Assembly (NCBI GenBank): GCA_038277395.1
Contig: CM076197.1
Location: forward strand, 31,327,564 to 31,391,563
Reading direction: 5' to 3'
Source: Dryocosmus kuriphilus
Taxonomy: Eukaryota > Arthropoda > Insecta > Hymenoptera > Cynipidae
Length of the DNA stretch: 64,000 nt
Shown: piece after piece, positions 33,793 to 45,204 of the stretch
Layout: every line of letters starts with the position of its first letter
How positions within the stretch are numbered: the first letter of the stretch is position 1
Position numbers and translations under genes: made by a program
The notes under the pieces: model-generated
The model's input: only the letters and a program-made list of their open reading frames with translations
Told to the model about the DNA's origin: nothing
Databases searched by the model: none

Positions 33793-34855
33793 AGCAGATG
33801 TACTAGGCCGGTTCTATACCAAGATCCCTGTTACCGACAGTTACCGACATTGAGAGCTAGTTGTGCTAAGCTTCTAGAATGTTCGGTGTGACGTCACTAA
33901 ACATATTAAATAATTATCAAGCACGAATTTGGCGTAAATAGCTCCCCCCTCACCCCTCTCAAACAATCTATTCATCAATAAGAGCAAAGACCGTCCGACG
34001 TATGCGCAACGTTTTATAAATATGACGTCAGCTTCCCGTTGGCAAAATATCAAAGGAAAAGCGCTAAGAAATTTTTTATTAAAAATATCAAAGAAACGGG
34101 GTTTCACGAGTGACGCATAATGATTGAATATTTAAACAATCCATTTGTTAACGAAATTGGAGACCACCCAACGTGTCATATTACCTACTCTGGGTGTCAA
34201 ATACTTTCAAATCATATTAATCGCATTATATTTATTGGTAAAGTTCGTTTGTAAGGTAAAGATAAAAAAAAAGAAGCGATAAAGAATTTATTAATAAAAG
34301 TATCAAAGAGATGGTGCCAGACGCATACCACATATTTACAGATAAGAGCAAAGACTATCGAACGTATGCAGTACGTTCTTCATTGATATCACCATAAAGT
34401 TTTAATTCATACACGATTGGTAATAAGTTTTGTTAAATTACTCAGAAAAACTTAAATTTCTAATACCTAGAATCCGTTTGTCGGCTATCATTGAAGAATT
34501 TATTATTAAAAACATCAAAGAGATCATGAAAGACAAATGTCACATATTTATAGAAGGTTTAAATAATCCATTAATAGATAAGAGCAAGAAGAACATCAAA
34601 TGCACGCGCTACGTTTTACTTTAGGTATTAGACATTTTATTTTTTCAGATTAATTTAACAAAACGTACGTCTAACTTTTGTGTGCTGAGGGTTCGATCGC
34701 ACAAGTCACATGAGGTCATGCACAGGCAGGAAATCAGATATTAAGTAAATTCCAAGATCTAAGGTTATTGATGAAATGTATGCTCTTATATTTTAACCTA
34801 TAAAAATATTTCCAAGAATTTTTCAGGGTTACATTGATCTGTTTCGTTACTCAAA
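33793..34855 (+). repeat. Left TIR of the 10.1-kb element
   Basis: It pairs with 42860-43909. It contains GTTACCGACAGTTACCGACA near the end, TGACGTCA octamers near 33893 and 34023, and a 64-codon open frame (34430-34624) whose mirror copy at 43049-43270 is likewise open, probably by chance since it is non-coding in copies A-C. Beyond 34855 the repeat continues with 34855-35020, whose inverse is displaced to 40120-40300. Confidence 0.85.
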
Positions 34856-35242
34856 ATTTTGCATTCAACGATCATTAGCCTTAGACCATCAGTTAGAAAC
34901 TCTAAAACTGAGCTTAGTCTCTTGAATTTTTATAATAACCAAAATGATTGCGAGTGAAAAAAATTAAAGAGTAGATATGCATTTAAATTATATTTCATAA
35001 ACAAGTACTTATTACACTTAAAAAGTATTATTGTTTTTGAAAATGTTGTTATTTTTATGATTTAAAATAATTTGTGTCACTGTTTTTCAATAACAAAAGT
35101 ATTGAAAACATTTTGCAAAATAATATTTTATATAAAAGTGTAAAAAAAAACTAATCTAATCCCGACAGTGGAAAATAAATGTAACGACATTATAAAAAGT
35201 TAGGAGAAAAAAACTTATATAAATAACAAGACTGCTTATCAT

Positions 35243-36429
35243 TTGAAAACCTATAGTAGTGTCGTTGCAAAAGCTTATGCGCTCCCAAAAGTTCACAAAC
35301 CAGTTCTAAGTTGGAGACTTATTGTTTCAACCATTGGATCACCTACATATAACTTATCAAAATTTCTGTCAAACATTTTAAAACCTATATCAGGAACAAC
35401 AGATTCTTATATAAAAAATAGCTGGGAACTAAAAGGAAAAATTAATAAAATCTTTGTACCTCCAACACACACATTAGTATCTTTAGATATTGTGTCCATG
35501 TTTGACAACATACCTTTAGATTTAGCTTTAGATTGTATCGAAGAAAAATTAAACTTAAACAGAAATTTAACAAAAATCTCCAAAATTTTGTTCTTGAAGA
35601 TATTGAAAAAAGAGCCTTATCCCAATTAACTTTTAAACCTATTTTTTATAAACGGTATGTGGATGATATATTCACAATTATACCACACGATAAAATTAAT
35701 GAAGTTTTAAACATCTTTAATAGTATCGATGAGTCCATTCAATTCACATTTGAAATAGAAAAGAATAATAGTTTAAACTTTTTAGATTTAGAAATTATAA
35801 AAAATAAAATTGGAAGATTAGTTACAAATTTGTTTAAAAAACCAACTTGGTCTGGACGTTATCTAAATTATGAATCTCATCATTTATTTAACCAAAAGAT
35901 CGGGTTGATAAAAGGCTTGATTGATAGATGCATAAAATTGAGTGATGTAAAATTTAGACAAGAAAATTTAGAACAATTAAAAGAAACTTTACAATTGAAT
36001 AATTATCCGCTTCCGTTGATAAAAAATGTAATTAAAGAACGAATTCACGAAATTTATAACTCCTCTAACATTGAAAAGAAGAAAAAGAAATATTTAGAAC
36101 AATTTAAAAAAACTGATTTAAATGTCACTTTGCCTTATATACAAGGTCTTTCAGAAGGATTAAAAAGGTCTTTAAAAAAATTTGATATTAATGTTCATTT
36201 CAATAATAATCACACTTTAGATACATTTCTGGCAAATAAAAAAGATTTTGACAATATTGAAAACCAATCAGGAGTTATTTATCTTATAAAATGCAAAATT
36301 TGTGATAAAGTATATATTGGGGAAACTGGCAGGAGATTAAAAACAAGAATTTACGAACATAAAAAGGGATTGCGAAACTGGAAATTTAAATACAGGCTTA
36401 TCACAACATTCATGGAATTTAAACCATGA
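35243..36429 (+). pseudogene. Penelope-like RT with GIY-YIG endonuclease, internal deletion
   Basis: The N-terminal frame (35243-35629) has KAYALPKVHKP, SWRLIVSTIGSPTYNLSKFL and RT motif A LVSLDIVSMFDNIP. The next frame (35533-36429) joins at about 35590 and has motif C YVDDIFTI (35656), then FLDLEI, RYLNYESHHLFNQKIGLIKG and the GIY-YIG nuclease GVIYLIKCKICDKVYIGETG (about 36271-36330) with KTRIYEHKKGL. The usual motif B region between motifs A and C (G-x-PMG-x-PLSP type) is absent, so about 40 or more codons were deleted together with the frameshift. Penelope RTs use this architecture for target-primed copying; this copy is inactive. Confidence 0.85.
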
Positions 36430-37057
36430 TTTTTATTTTAATAATATCAAAATTCTAGCTCGAGAAAAAGATATGTTTAAAAGAAGAATTTTAGAATCTA
36501 TTTATATTAAGAAACATTTTAAAATCTCAATAAATCTGAATACAGAAATAAAAAATATAAACCAGATTTACCAGTGCATTCTAAACTAAAAAAAATCTCT
36601 TTCAATCTCATCAGCTTAATTTGATTTCTCAAGGCTTTGGCGCGCTTTTCATCAGAGGTTTATTATGTTTCTATATAAATTTGTACCTTGGTAATCAGTA
36701 CACTGTTTATCATCCGATCGTAAGCATCTCTACTTCAAAAATGTAATACTTATAATTTTGGAGTTTCAAAAACATCGGAACTTCAAATATGATTAAAAAT
36801 GTAAAAAGTGTTGACTAAAATGTGATTTTTTACAAAAAATTTGTTGAAAAAAACAACATAAGAAGGATGAGAAATTTGATAGAACTATTATTGACATTTA
36901 TTGTTTCTACACTAGAGATATTTTAATTTTATATACTACATCGATCGCCATTTAAGGTAAACATTTATAATTTATCATTTTTAAAAAACATTATTAATGT
37001 AGCGTTTTGAAATTTTATTATATTATTTTTGATTATATTTATTCTTATTGTAGATTT

Positions 37058-37093
37058 CTTGAAAAAGACCCGCATTAGAGGTCGAAACGTCGA
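37058..37093 (+). ncRNA. Possible degenerate hammerhead ribozyme of the Penelope-like element
   Basis: CTTGAAAAAGACC, a loop, GGTC and GAAACGTC resemble a hammerhead core: a CUGANGA-like box, stem II GACC/GGTC (37067-37070 with 37080-37083), and GAAA (37084-37087). The first box deviates (extra T, A for G). Penelope-like elements are known to carry hammerhead motifs near their ends on the sense strand. It is probably not active. Confidence 0.4.
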
Positions 37094-37997
37094 AATATTA
37101 TGACTTTTAATAAATTTTGACTATTTATTCTAAAGATTAATTGTTTTCATTATATGACCGTAAGACCAACGAAACATTTACATACTAATTAATTCCAACG
37201 GTCGAAGAAAGAAGACGTCGTAACCTCCAAAGTTATGTTTATATTATTATTCTCCTCAGTAAATATAAAAACGATTTTGAAAAAGGTTTTGTCAATCCTG
37301 CATAGCAGCAAATATGCAATAGTTTTTCTATTATTCAATATTGAACAGTTCTTTTAATAAATTAAATGTGAGGTGATTTTTATGTGTAAATAAGTACTTG
37401 CTTAAGAAATGTATATATATATATATATATTTTAACTTATTTTATTTGCTTTTCTTATTTATTATTTAATTATCATGAGTGGGGAGGTCTCACGAGAGTA
37501 AAAAAAGCGATTTTCTTTTACATGAATTATTATTTATTGAAAGTAATCCTAGCTATTCTAATACATAGTTTGCTAAAGGTTACTACTTCTATCCTAAGTT
37601 AGAATTTTCTAATGTAAATAGCAAATTAATCTTATTTCGTAGTGAATTATCTTTACAATATTTTAGGCGAAAGTAGTTTTATGAATACTCTAAGTCTAGA
37701 ATGGGATTCATAAAGAGTAATACTGAGGGCTTTTATGCCTCCTAATCCTAATTATTTCTAAATACTCTTATATAACAGATCTAAACAGATAAGGGATTGA
37801 CCGTTGGAGGTCACGCGACAGGCATTTGTTTCGAGCGTGGAAGCAGGTATACCACCCTACTCCCGATCACCTGGAGTGAGGTTTCTCCCTTAATAGGTTC
37901 TTCCTCGGTACAGGTGAAAAGGTCCCATATTGCAAGATCTGAAAATTGATTTTATGAGAGTTAATATTTTTTGGGAGTAATGTCGCTTCTTAACAGT

Positions 37998-38541
37998 ATT
38001 GATTCTTAGGTTGGAAGGACGTCATATAGTTCGTCTTCACACCCGAATTCAATAATTATCTATAGAAGCTCCATTTTGTGATCAATTAAATGTCTTCTTT
38101 TTCCTACACATTGATTCTTAGGTTGGAAGTGCGTTACGTAATTCGTTTTCACACCCGAATTCAATAGTTGTATTTTGAAAGGCAAATGATTGATCGAGAC
38201 TAAGATTCGAAAATGATTCTTTTCTTAACAGAATTGATTCTTAGGTTGGAAGTACGTCATGTAGATCGGCTTCACACCCGAATTCAATAATTGTTTTTAG
38301 AAAGAGATCATCTATTTTTAATTAAATGCACTAAATGGCTTTCTTAACAGAATTGATTCTAAGGTTGGAAGAACGTCATGTAGTTCGTCTTCACACCCGA
38401 ATTCAATTATTGCCTAGAGAAAGAACAAATTAATGCGAGTAATTAATGGTGAATAAAAATTTTTTAAAAATCTTTATGTGGTGGGATTAATTCTTAGGTT
38501 GGAAGGATGCAGTAGTACTCCGCTTCACACCCGAATCTAAT
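37998..38541. repeat. Array of five spaced imperfect hairpins
   Basis: Units of about 56 bp at 37998-38053, 38110-38165, 38233-38288, 38352-38407 and 38485-38541, separated by unlike AT-rich spacers (starts 112-133 bp apart). Each begins ATTGATTCTTAGGTTGGAAG and ends CTTCACACCCGAATTCAAT, which are nearly reverse complements, so each unit can fold into a stem of about 18 bp with a loop around ACGTCATGTAGTTCG. Confidence 0.8.
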
Positions 38542-39289
38542 ACCAACCAGACAAGTTCAGAAAAGATTCACGATACTTTGTGAATCTTTCAAGAACTAGA
38601 ATTTGAAAAGATTTTTTTTTCTTATTTAATTGTGTCTTTATTATAGATACAGTCAAGGGAATCAATTTTCCTGGTCCCTGGAGTGCTTTATTTCAGAATA
38701 TGTCAATTTCTTCTGGCTTTCTACCCCCAAACTTCAAACACATGCCCTTTTTTTTTATAGTAGGGATGAATATTTAACCTTAGTTATTTCTCTTTGTCCA
38801 AATCCTACCAGAATTTCCATAAAATAATCCTCTTTACTTTTTATTCAATTCTTTCGCACATTCTTACAAAATAATGCATATAAAACGGTTTCCCTATACA
38901 TCGATTCAATAGAATTATTTTTGTTATAAATAAATCTCGAAATTAGTGCACCTGTTCGTGGTACAGCGCAAGGATCGTCCGTTACGGGAGATGCCTTTCG
39001 AGCCTTTCTCTCTTTAATTTGGAGAGTCCGTTTCGGACCTAGAGCAGTGTTGCTACCTGTTTTCTTGAAATCTAAAGGGGCATATCGCCTTTTAAACAGG
39101 AATGACGATACTTCCTGACTTTTAGTCACGGGGATTTAAAAGATCCACTCTCTAAGACATTAGATTAAAGTGATTTAAATTTGGTAGAGTCTCTGACTCG
39201 GGAGTTTGCCTGGGTAATTTCAGGACTTGGTATAATAATCAATGGCTTGGTGAAAGAGCACGTTGGCTTTTAAAAGAAAGAGAGAGAAA

Positions 39290-39570
39290 TATTCGGGTGG
39301 CAGGGCACGAAGGCCTAAAAAAATCTCAGTCCCTGAGAGAAGGGAGATATTGAATCTGTGGAGCACGAAGGCTCAAAGCAGTTCGTCCCTGAGAAGGGGA
39401 AATCTTGCCGTGGCAGAGCACGAAGGCTCAGGATAGTCCCGTCCCTGTGAAGGGGAAATCTCGCTGTGGCAGAGCACGAAGGCTCGGATAGTTTCGTCCC
39501 TGGGAAGGGGAAATCTCGCTGTGGCAGAGCACGAAGGCTCGGAAAAGTGGCTTCAACCCCTGAAATAGGG
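39290..39570. repeat. 55-bp tandem repeat, about 5 units
   Basis: The core GCAGAGCACGAAGGCTCGGA, then TTCGTCCCTGGGAAGGGGAA and ATCTCGCTGTG, recurs near 39302, 39360, 39414, 39470 and 39525. First and last units are the most diverged. Confidence 0.85.
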
Positions 39571-39850
39571 GGGTTGCCACGAGTGAGAGACTTCTTCTGA
39601 GGAGAGAACCTCGTGGTCCTCCTGCTAGTCAGAGAAGATCTGCCAATTCTCCTTCGAGACCGGCCTTTTAAAGCATCCCGGATGCATGATGCTCTAGTTC
39701 CAGTTTACGTGAGGGGAGTGTTTTTTAGTTTCCCGAGTCAGTAACGCCTACGCCTCGACAACCGAAATGATACTCTCCTCGGATGCTGACCCGATTGCCT
39801 ATATACAGGCCCCTTATTTACATGTGCAAAGAACTCGAATCTCATAATAT

Positions 39851-42800
39851 ATATGTACTTTCTAATTTCTAACATCTACACTCATTTTGGTTATTATAAG
39901 TTTTAGAGCGCAAAATTTTAATTACAGCCTTCTCCTCATCCTCCTCCTTCATCCCTCCTCATTAATATGAAAACGATTTTGAAACGGCTATGCATTAAAT
40001 TAGATATCAGAATTATTTACAGTAAACGAAATTTTAAAAAGTAGACTCAGCATAGCACTAAGTATGAAATAGTTTTTTCTATTACGTAATATTGTAAAGT
40101 TCTTTTAATAAGTTAAATTTGAAGTACATTTTAAGTGTAATAAGTACTTGTTTATGAAATATAATTTAAATGCATATCTACTCTTTAATTTCTTTCACTC
40201 GCAATCATTTTGGTTATTGTAAAAATTCGAGAGACTCATCTCAGTTTTAGAGTTTCTAACTGACGGTCTAAGGCTTATAATCGTTGAATGCAAAATTTTG
40301 CGTATTTTATTTACGCATAACGTCCACCTCCTCCTCCTCAGTAAATATTTATAAACATGTTTTGAGAAAAACGTATTTATGGCAACATTTTTCTTTAGTT
40401 TTGTTATAAATTTGTCTTATATATTGTAACATGTTTTCACACTGCGTACTGCACTTTTTTAAACATTCAAATCTTCGGCAATAGTTCCAAATATAAACTC
40501 TATCATTCATTGAAATTGCTGCATTAAGAAAATGTTGGTCGGTGTAAAGGTTGAGTTCTTTCAAGACAATAAGTTTAGAGTTTGGAATCAAAATGGGAAG
40601 TATGAGTTCTTTAATCAAGCTTGCTCAACTGACGCCAAATCATCATCATCATACTAGAAACCAAAGTGCAGCTTAAAATGTTTAGATTTAATAGCTCTTT
40701 CACCCACTGCATCATATAGTATAGTATGTATATTGTACTCAGCTTGACTGTTTATAACTTCAGGTTTATTTTACTAGAGTTCACACTCGATTCCATGCCC
40801 CCAAATTACATCATTCTTATGTACGTTATCATACGTTTATATTTGCATTATATCATCCTCTCTGCATTGATCAAAGATTTTGAGTAACCTATTCCTTATC
40901 GATTCACTCTTTGCTTTTTATTGGTAAACACACTATTTAAGCATTTTAAAACTATGTTATAGGCATTTGAGGAACATGTTGTAATATTTTTAAAGAATTT
41001 TGTGAAAAAATAAGACTTATGTTGATCGGTAAGTATGCATCATTCATCTCTAGTTATTTCTTTGCTTTTGCATTAACTAATTCCTTAGTGGATTTCCTAC
41101 CAAAAAAAACCTTTGATATTTTTTAACAGGAAGCTGACGTTACGTTTTTAAAGAATTGGTCAGAAACCTAAGTCTAACATTGGTTGGGCTTAAAATTTAT
41201 AAGCAAATAAATTGTTTAAAAACATTTTATATTTGTGCTTCACCCATCTAACATCATCTCTTTCTCTCTCTATTAATTCCTTAGTGTTCTCCCTTTGATC
41301 TTTACTAATAGATGATTTTCAACAATTATTTAATAAAATTATATTGTAGTAGTGTATCTTGAAAAGTGTAATACCAAGAGTTGGTTGAACATCACATACT
41401 TTTTTTAATGTCTGAAATCATGTAACGCAATGAGAAATGTTAAAATCACATTACCTTTTTATCTCTAATAAATATGTAGGAAAGACTTCAAATTATTGCT
41501 ACGTATTTTGAACTGTACAACTGCTCTTCTAATTAATTTTTTATTTAGCATGGACATGAGCCCTTTTTTCCCAACAATCATATAATTAACATTAAATTTT
41601 CATTAAGCATTTCAATCATTATTGAAATAGGTGGGACTGCGACAGTGTTAAATCATATTTTTAGTATTTTTAGTAGCTCCTCAATAAAATATAAACATAT
41701 TTTTGAGAAAGCTTATACATCAAATTGGATAGCAGAATTATTTACAGTAAATCAAATAAGAAATATTGAATCAATTCATTTGCACATTCCCTAAGTATCC
41801 ATCACTCGTCTCCATTTATTTCTTTTGCTTTTCCCTTTGATATTTTCTAACAGGAAGCTGACGTCATATTTTCAAAGAATTGGTCAAAAACATAAGTCTA
41901 ACATTGGTTAGGCTTAAAGTTATATGCAAATAAATTGTTTAAAAATTTCATAGCTGTACTTCACTCATCTAACTTCATCTATTTATTAATCCCTTTGTTT
42001 TCTCCCTTTGATCTTTACTAAAAGATGATTTTCACGGATTATTTAATAAAATTATATTGTGGTAGTTTATCTTGAAGAGAGGAGTGGTTTTCCTTGAAAG
42101 GAAAGACTTTAAATTATTTCTGCATATTTTGAATTGTGCAATTGCTCTTCCAATTAATTTTTTATTTAGCATGGACATGAACCCCTTTTTCCCAAGAATC
42201 ATATTATTAGCATTACAAAACTTCAAAATTTGCTTGAAATACTTGTAAAACATTTGAAATAATTGTAATCATTATTGAAATGTGTGGAAATGCGACATTA
42301 TTAAATAATATTTTTAGTTTTTTTAACATGTTTTTGAAAAATCTTATACATAAATTAGAATAGCAGAATTATTTACAGTAAATCAAATAACAAATATTGA
42401 ATCAATCAATTTGCACATTCTATAAATATGCATCACTCATCTCCATTTATTTCTTTTGCTTTCTCGCCAACTAATTCCTTAGCGGATTTCCCTTTGATAT
42501 TTTCTAACAGGAAGCCGACGCATATTTTTAAAAAATTGGTCAAAAACGTATTATTTTTTTATTTAGCATGGACATGAACCATTTTATCACAAGAATCATA
42601 TTATTAACATTATAAATTTTCAAAATGTTCTTCAGATACTTTTAAAACACTTTACTAGAATCTTCTTTAGTCTATATATTATAAACTCCCATGAAAAAAA
42701 AATATATACCTTCAAATAATTTAATACATCACACCATCCAATCAACGCTCTTATCTTTTTCATAGCATATTATATTACAAATATATAATAATCTGGATAC

Positions 42801-42859
42801 ATATTGAGATAATATTCCTTCATCGTTGTAAAGTAATACTAGCTTTATAGTTTATTGAT
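39851..42859. repeat. Internal repeats of the 10.1-kb element
   Basis: Two kinds of direct repeat. (1) A block with ATTTACAGTAAATCAAATAA, CTCCTCAGTAAATAT-like and AATAAGTACTTGTTTATGAA occurs near 37245, 39950, 41680 and 42330. (2) A block with CCTTTGATATTTTCTAACAG, GAAGCTGACGTCATATTT and TAAGTCTAACATTGGTT occurs near 41110, 41835 and 42490, spaced roughly 630-720 bp. Segment 40120-40300 is the inverse of 34855-35020. A minus-strand ORF at 40349-40618 has no recognisable motif. Confidence 0.6.
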
Positions 42860-43909
42860 ATGGTGAGTAAAACGAAACAGATCAATGTAACCCTGAAAAA
42901 TTCTTCTAAAATATAAGAGCATAAATTTCATCAGTAACTTTAGATCTTGGAATTTACCTAATATCTGATTTCCTGCCTGTGCATGACCTCATGTGACTTG
43001 TGCGATCGAACCCTCAGCACACAAAAGTTAGATGTACGGTTTTTTGAATTAATCTGAAAAAATAAAATGTCTAATACCTAAAGTAAAACGTAGCGCGTAC
43101 GTTTGATGGTCTTTGCTCTTATCTATTAGTGGATTGTTTAAACCTTCTATAAATATGTGGCATTTGTCTTTCATGATCTCTTTGATGTTTTTAATAATAA
43201 ATTCTTCAATGATAGCCGACAAACGGATTCTAGGTATTAGACATTTGATTTTTTCTGAGTAATTTAACAAAACTTATTACCAGTCGTTTATGAATTAAAA
43301 CTTTATGGTGATATCAATGAAGAACGTACTGCATACGTTCGATGGTCTTTGCTCTTATCTGTAAAAATGCGGTATGCATCTGGCACCATCTCTTTGATAC
43401 TTTTATTATTAAATTCTTTATCGCTTCTTTTTTTTTATCTTTACCTTACAAACGAACTTTACCAATAAATATAATGCGATTAATATGATTTGACAGTATT
43501 TGACACCAAGAGCAGGTAATATGACACGTTGGGTGGTCTCCAATTTCGTTAACAAATGGATTGTTTAAATATTCAATCATTATGCGTCACTCGTGAAACC
43601 CCGTTTCTTTGATATTTTTAATAAAAAAATTTCTTAGCGCTTTTCCTTTGATATTTTGCCAACGGGAAGCTGACGTCATATTTATAAAACGTTACGCATA
43701 CGTCGGACGGTCTTTGCTCTTATTGATGAATAGATTGTTTGAGAGGGGTGAGGGGGGAGCTGTTTACGCCCAAATTCGTGCTTGATAGTTATTTAATATG
43801 TTTAGTGACGTCACACCGAACATTCTAGAAGCTTAGCACAACTAGCTCTCAATGTCGGTAACTGACGGTAACAGGGATCATGGTATGGAACCGGCCTAGT
43901 ACATCTACT
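42860..43909 (-). repeat. Right TIR of the 10.1-kb element
   Basis: Inverse of 33793-34855, with the same internal marks (CGATCGAACCCTCAGCACAC, GGGAAGCTGACGTCATATTT near 43665, AGTGACGTCACACCGAACAT near 43804). Differences between the two TIRs are few, so they were homogenised or the insertion is not very old. Confidence 0.9.
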
Positions 43910-44061
43910 TTGCTCTTTACTTTAAGCTATCCACATAGAAATTTAAGACATAAATAACCACATTCAAATATACCATAGGCCTGATATCCGTCATCATTAT
44001 ATTTTGTGAAGCTACCACCGCCTAGGAACTTGACGAATCCAGAGGGTGCTTGAAGGTGACC
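43910..44061 (-). other. Spacer between two Polinton-type elements, open on the minus strand
   Basis: 152 bp hold TTGCTC, the right target duplication of the previous element, and GTGACC (44056-44061), the expected left duplication of copy B. The minus strand is open for about 45 codons with a protein-like reading (HLQAPSGFVKFLGGGSFTKY, then ends in LKFLCG and a stop near 43927). It may be a fragment of a host exon or another element; not identified. Confidence 0.3.
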
Positions 44062-45204
44062 AGTAGATGTACTGGGCCGGTTCTAACTCAAGATCCCTGC
44101 TACCGACAGTTACCGACATCGAGAGCTAAAGTGGTTCATGTCCGCGCTAAGCATCAAGAATGTTCGATGTGGCGTTATTAATTATATAATACGCGATTTT
44201 TAAACATGAATTTTGCATAAACAACTCTCTCGCTCTCTCCCCTCCCATCTCTCTCTCTTCCTCCTATGCCAAGCTTCGAAAGGAATGTGTGTGACATCAT
44301 TATAAATATATAATAGAATAATTACATGAAAAAAATTTGAAAGAGCATGTGCAAGAGATGAAATGAGGCATTACTAAATGATATAATTTATTGCTTCCGT
44401 AATTTGTTAAATAAAATTTAAATATAGGTCACAAATCTGATTTGATTACAAAGTTATCTTTGTTCTATAAAACATAGGGAGACTTACTGAGGAATTTATA
44501 TCATTAAAAATACCCGTGAAGAGTATGACACATAGTTATGGAATATTTTTATCGTGAAGGCTACAAACGTGTCTAGAAGTATATAACTTAATTATAAAGA
44601 AACCCTTTGTTCTTTAAAAAACATATCATGAAAATATAATATAGTAATTATGTGAAAAGAATTTGGCGGCGCATGTGTAAGAGATGAAATGAGGCATTAC
44701 TAATTGATATAATTTATTGCTTTCTTAATGCGTTACAGTAAAAGTTTATCAAGAGGCTTATGCTTTTGTTCAATTCTGCGCAAAAAATATGTTGTCAGCT
44801 TCCAGCAAGCAAATATCAGGATTAGAACCGACAAGCGTGACACATAGTTATAGAATGTGCATGCAAACCACTCGGCCGCTATATATAAGGAGAACTTTCT
44901 TGTGTTCCTTATTTGCAGATAAACGTTTGAGCTAGCAACAAATGTGAAATTGAAACACACACACAATTCATATTTACTCTCCAACTATTCCAGTGATTAT
45001 TATTATTATTAAACAGTGAATATTTTAAAATCAATTCCACAAGAGACTTGTTTAATTGATGGACAATAACAACAAAGTGAAATTTAAAAAAGAGAAAAAT
45101 TATTGTGTACTCATTGTGATCTGGTGAAATTGAAAAAGATCGTTTTTTCACTTGTGTACTCAAGATAAGCGATCAGTGAACATTTTAGTTAAAACATTTT
45201 TTAA
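44062..45204 (+). repeat. Left terminal region of copy B with PolB promoter
   Basis: The outer 130 bp match other copies (GTTACCGACATCGAGAGCTA; CATGTCCGCGCTAAGC). The inner part differs from A and C and contains its own tandem duplication: GAGATGAAATGAGGCATTAC at 44356 and 44680. A candidate TATA box, TATATATAAGG, lies at 44880-44890, about 315 bp before the PolB start, followed by a leader shared with A and C. Confidence 0.7.

Larger units (their letters stand above)
35150..37150 (+). mobile_element. Penelope-like retroelement, 5'-truncated
   Basis: Defined by the RT plus GIY-YIG coding region (35243-36429) and a downstream segment of about 700 bp ending near a hammerhead-like motif at 37058-37093. 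No 5' long repeat is evident, so it is a truncated copy. It sits inside the 10.1-kb TIR element just beyond the left inverted repeat. Boundaries are approximate. Confidence 0.7.
37440..39850. mobile_element. Unclassified 2.4-kb insertion with hairpin array and 55-bp repeats
   Basis: The flanks on both sides (37245-37420 and 39850-40165) belong to one internal repeat of the TIR element, interrupted at an ATATAT site, so the block between is an insertion. It begins with ATCATGAGTGGGGAGGTCTC near 37477 and ends near CAAAGAACTCGAATCTCATA (39845). Contents: five hairpin units (37998-38541), a 55-bp tandem array (39290-39570), and a 94-codon minus-strand ORF (38845-39129) without recognised motif. 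It could be a solo LTR or non-autonomous retroelement; unproven. Confidence 0.45.
33793..43909. mobile_element. Complete 10.1-kb Polinton-type TIR element lacking Polinton genes
   Basis: Both ends are defined: AGCAGATGTACTAGGCCGG at 33793 and its complement CCGGCCTAGTACATCTACT ending at 43909. Each is flanked by TTGCTC (33787-33792 and 43910-43915), a perfect 6-bp target duplication as made by Polinton integrases. About 1.05 kb of each end forms inverted repeats. End sequences match copies A, B and C. Inside, I find a Penelope-like element (about 35150-37150), an unclassified 2.4-kb insertion (37440-39850) and tandem repeats, but no PolB, capsid or integrase. Best reading: a non-autonomous derivative that was mobilised by Polinton integrase and later filled with insertions. 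Confidence 0.85.

Noticed and set aside
34430..34624. Matching ORFs in the two TIRs (also 43049-43270)
   Set aside because: They are mirror copies of TIR sequence; copies A, B and C do not keep the frame.
36630..36665. Antisense CTGATGA near a GCGCGCC segment, possible second hammerhead
   Set aside because: The stem II and GAAA elements do not pair properly, and it is on the strand opposite to the Penelope-like RT.
37998..38541. Regular repeats with unlike spacers, CRISPR-like in layout
   Set aside because: Repeat length of 56 bp, AT-rich spacers of uneven length, eukaryotic context and no cas genes; treated as a hairpin array.
38845..39129. 94-codon ORF (-) in the unclassified insertion
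   Set aside because: Basic and protein-like but without recognised motif; insufficient to call.
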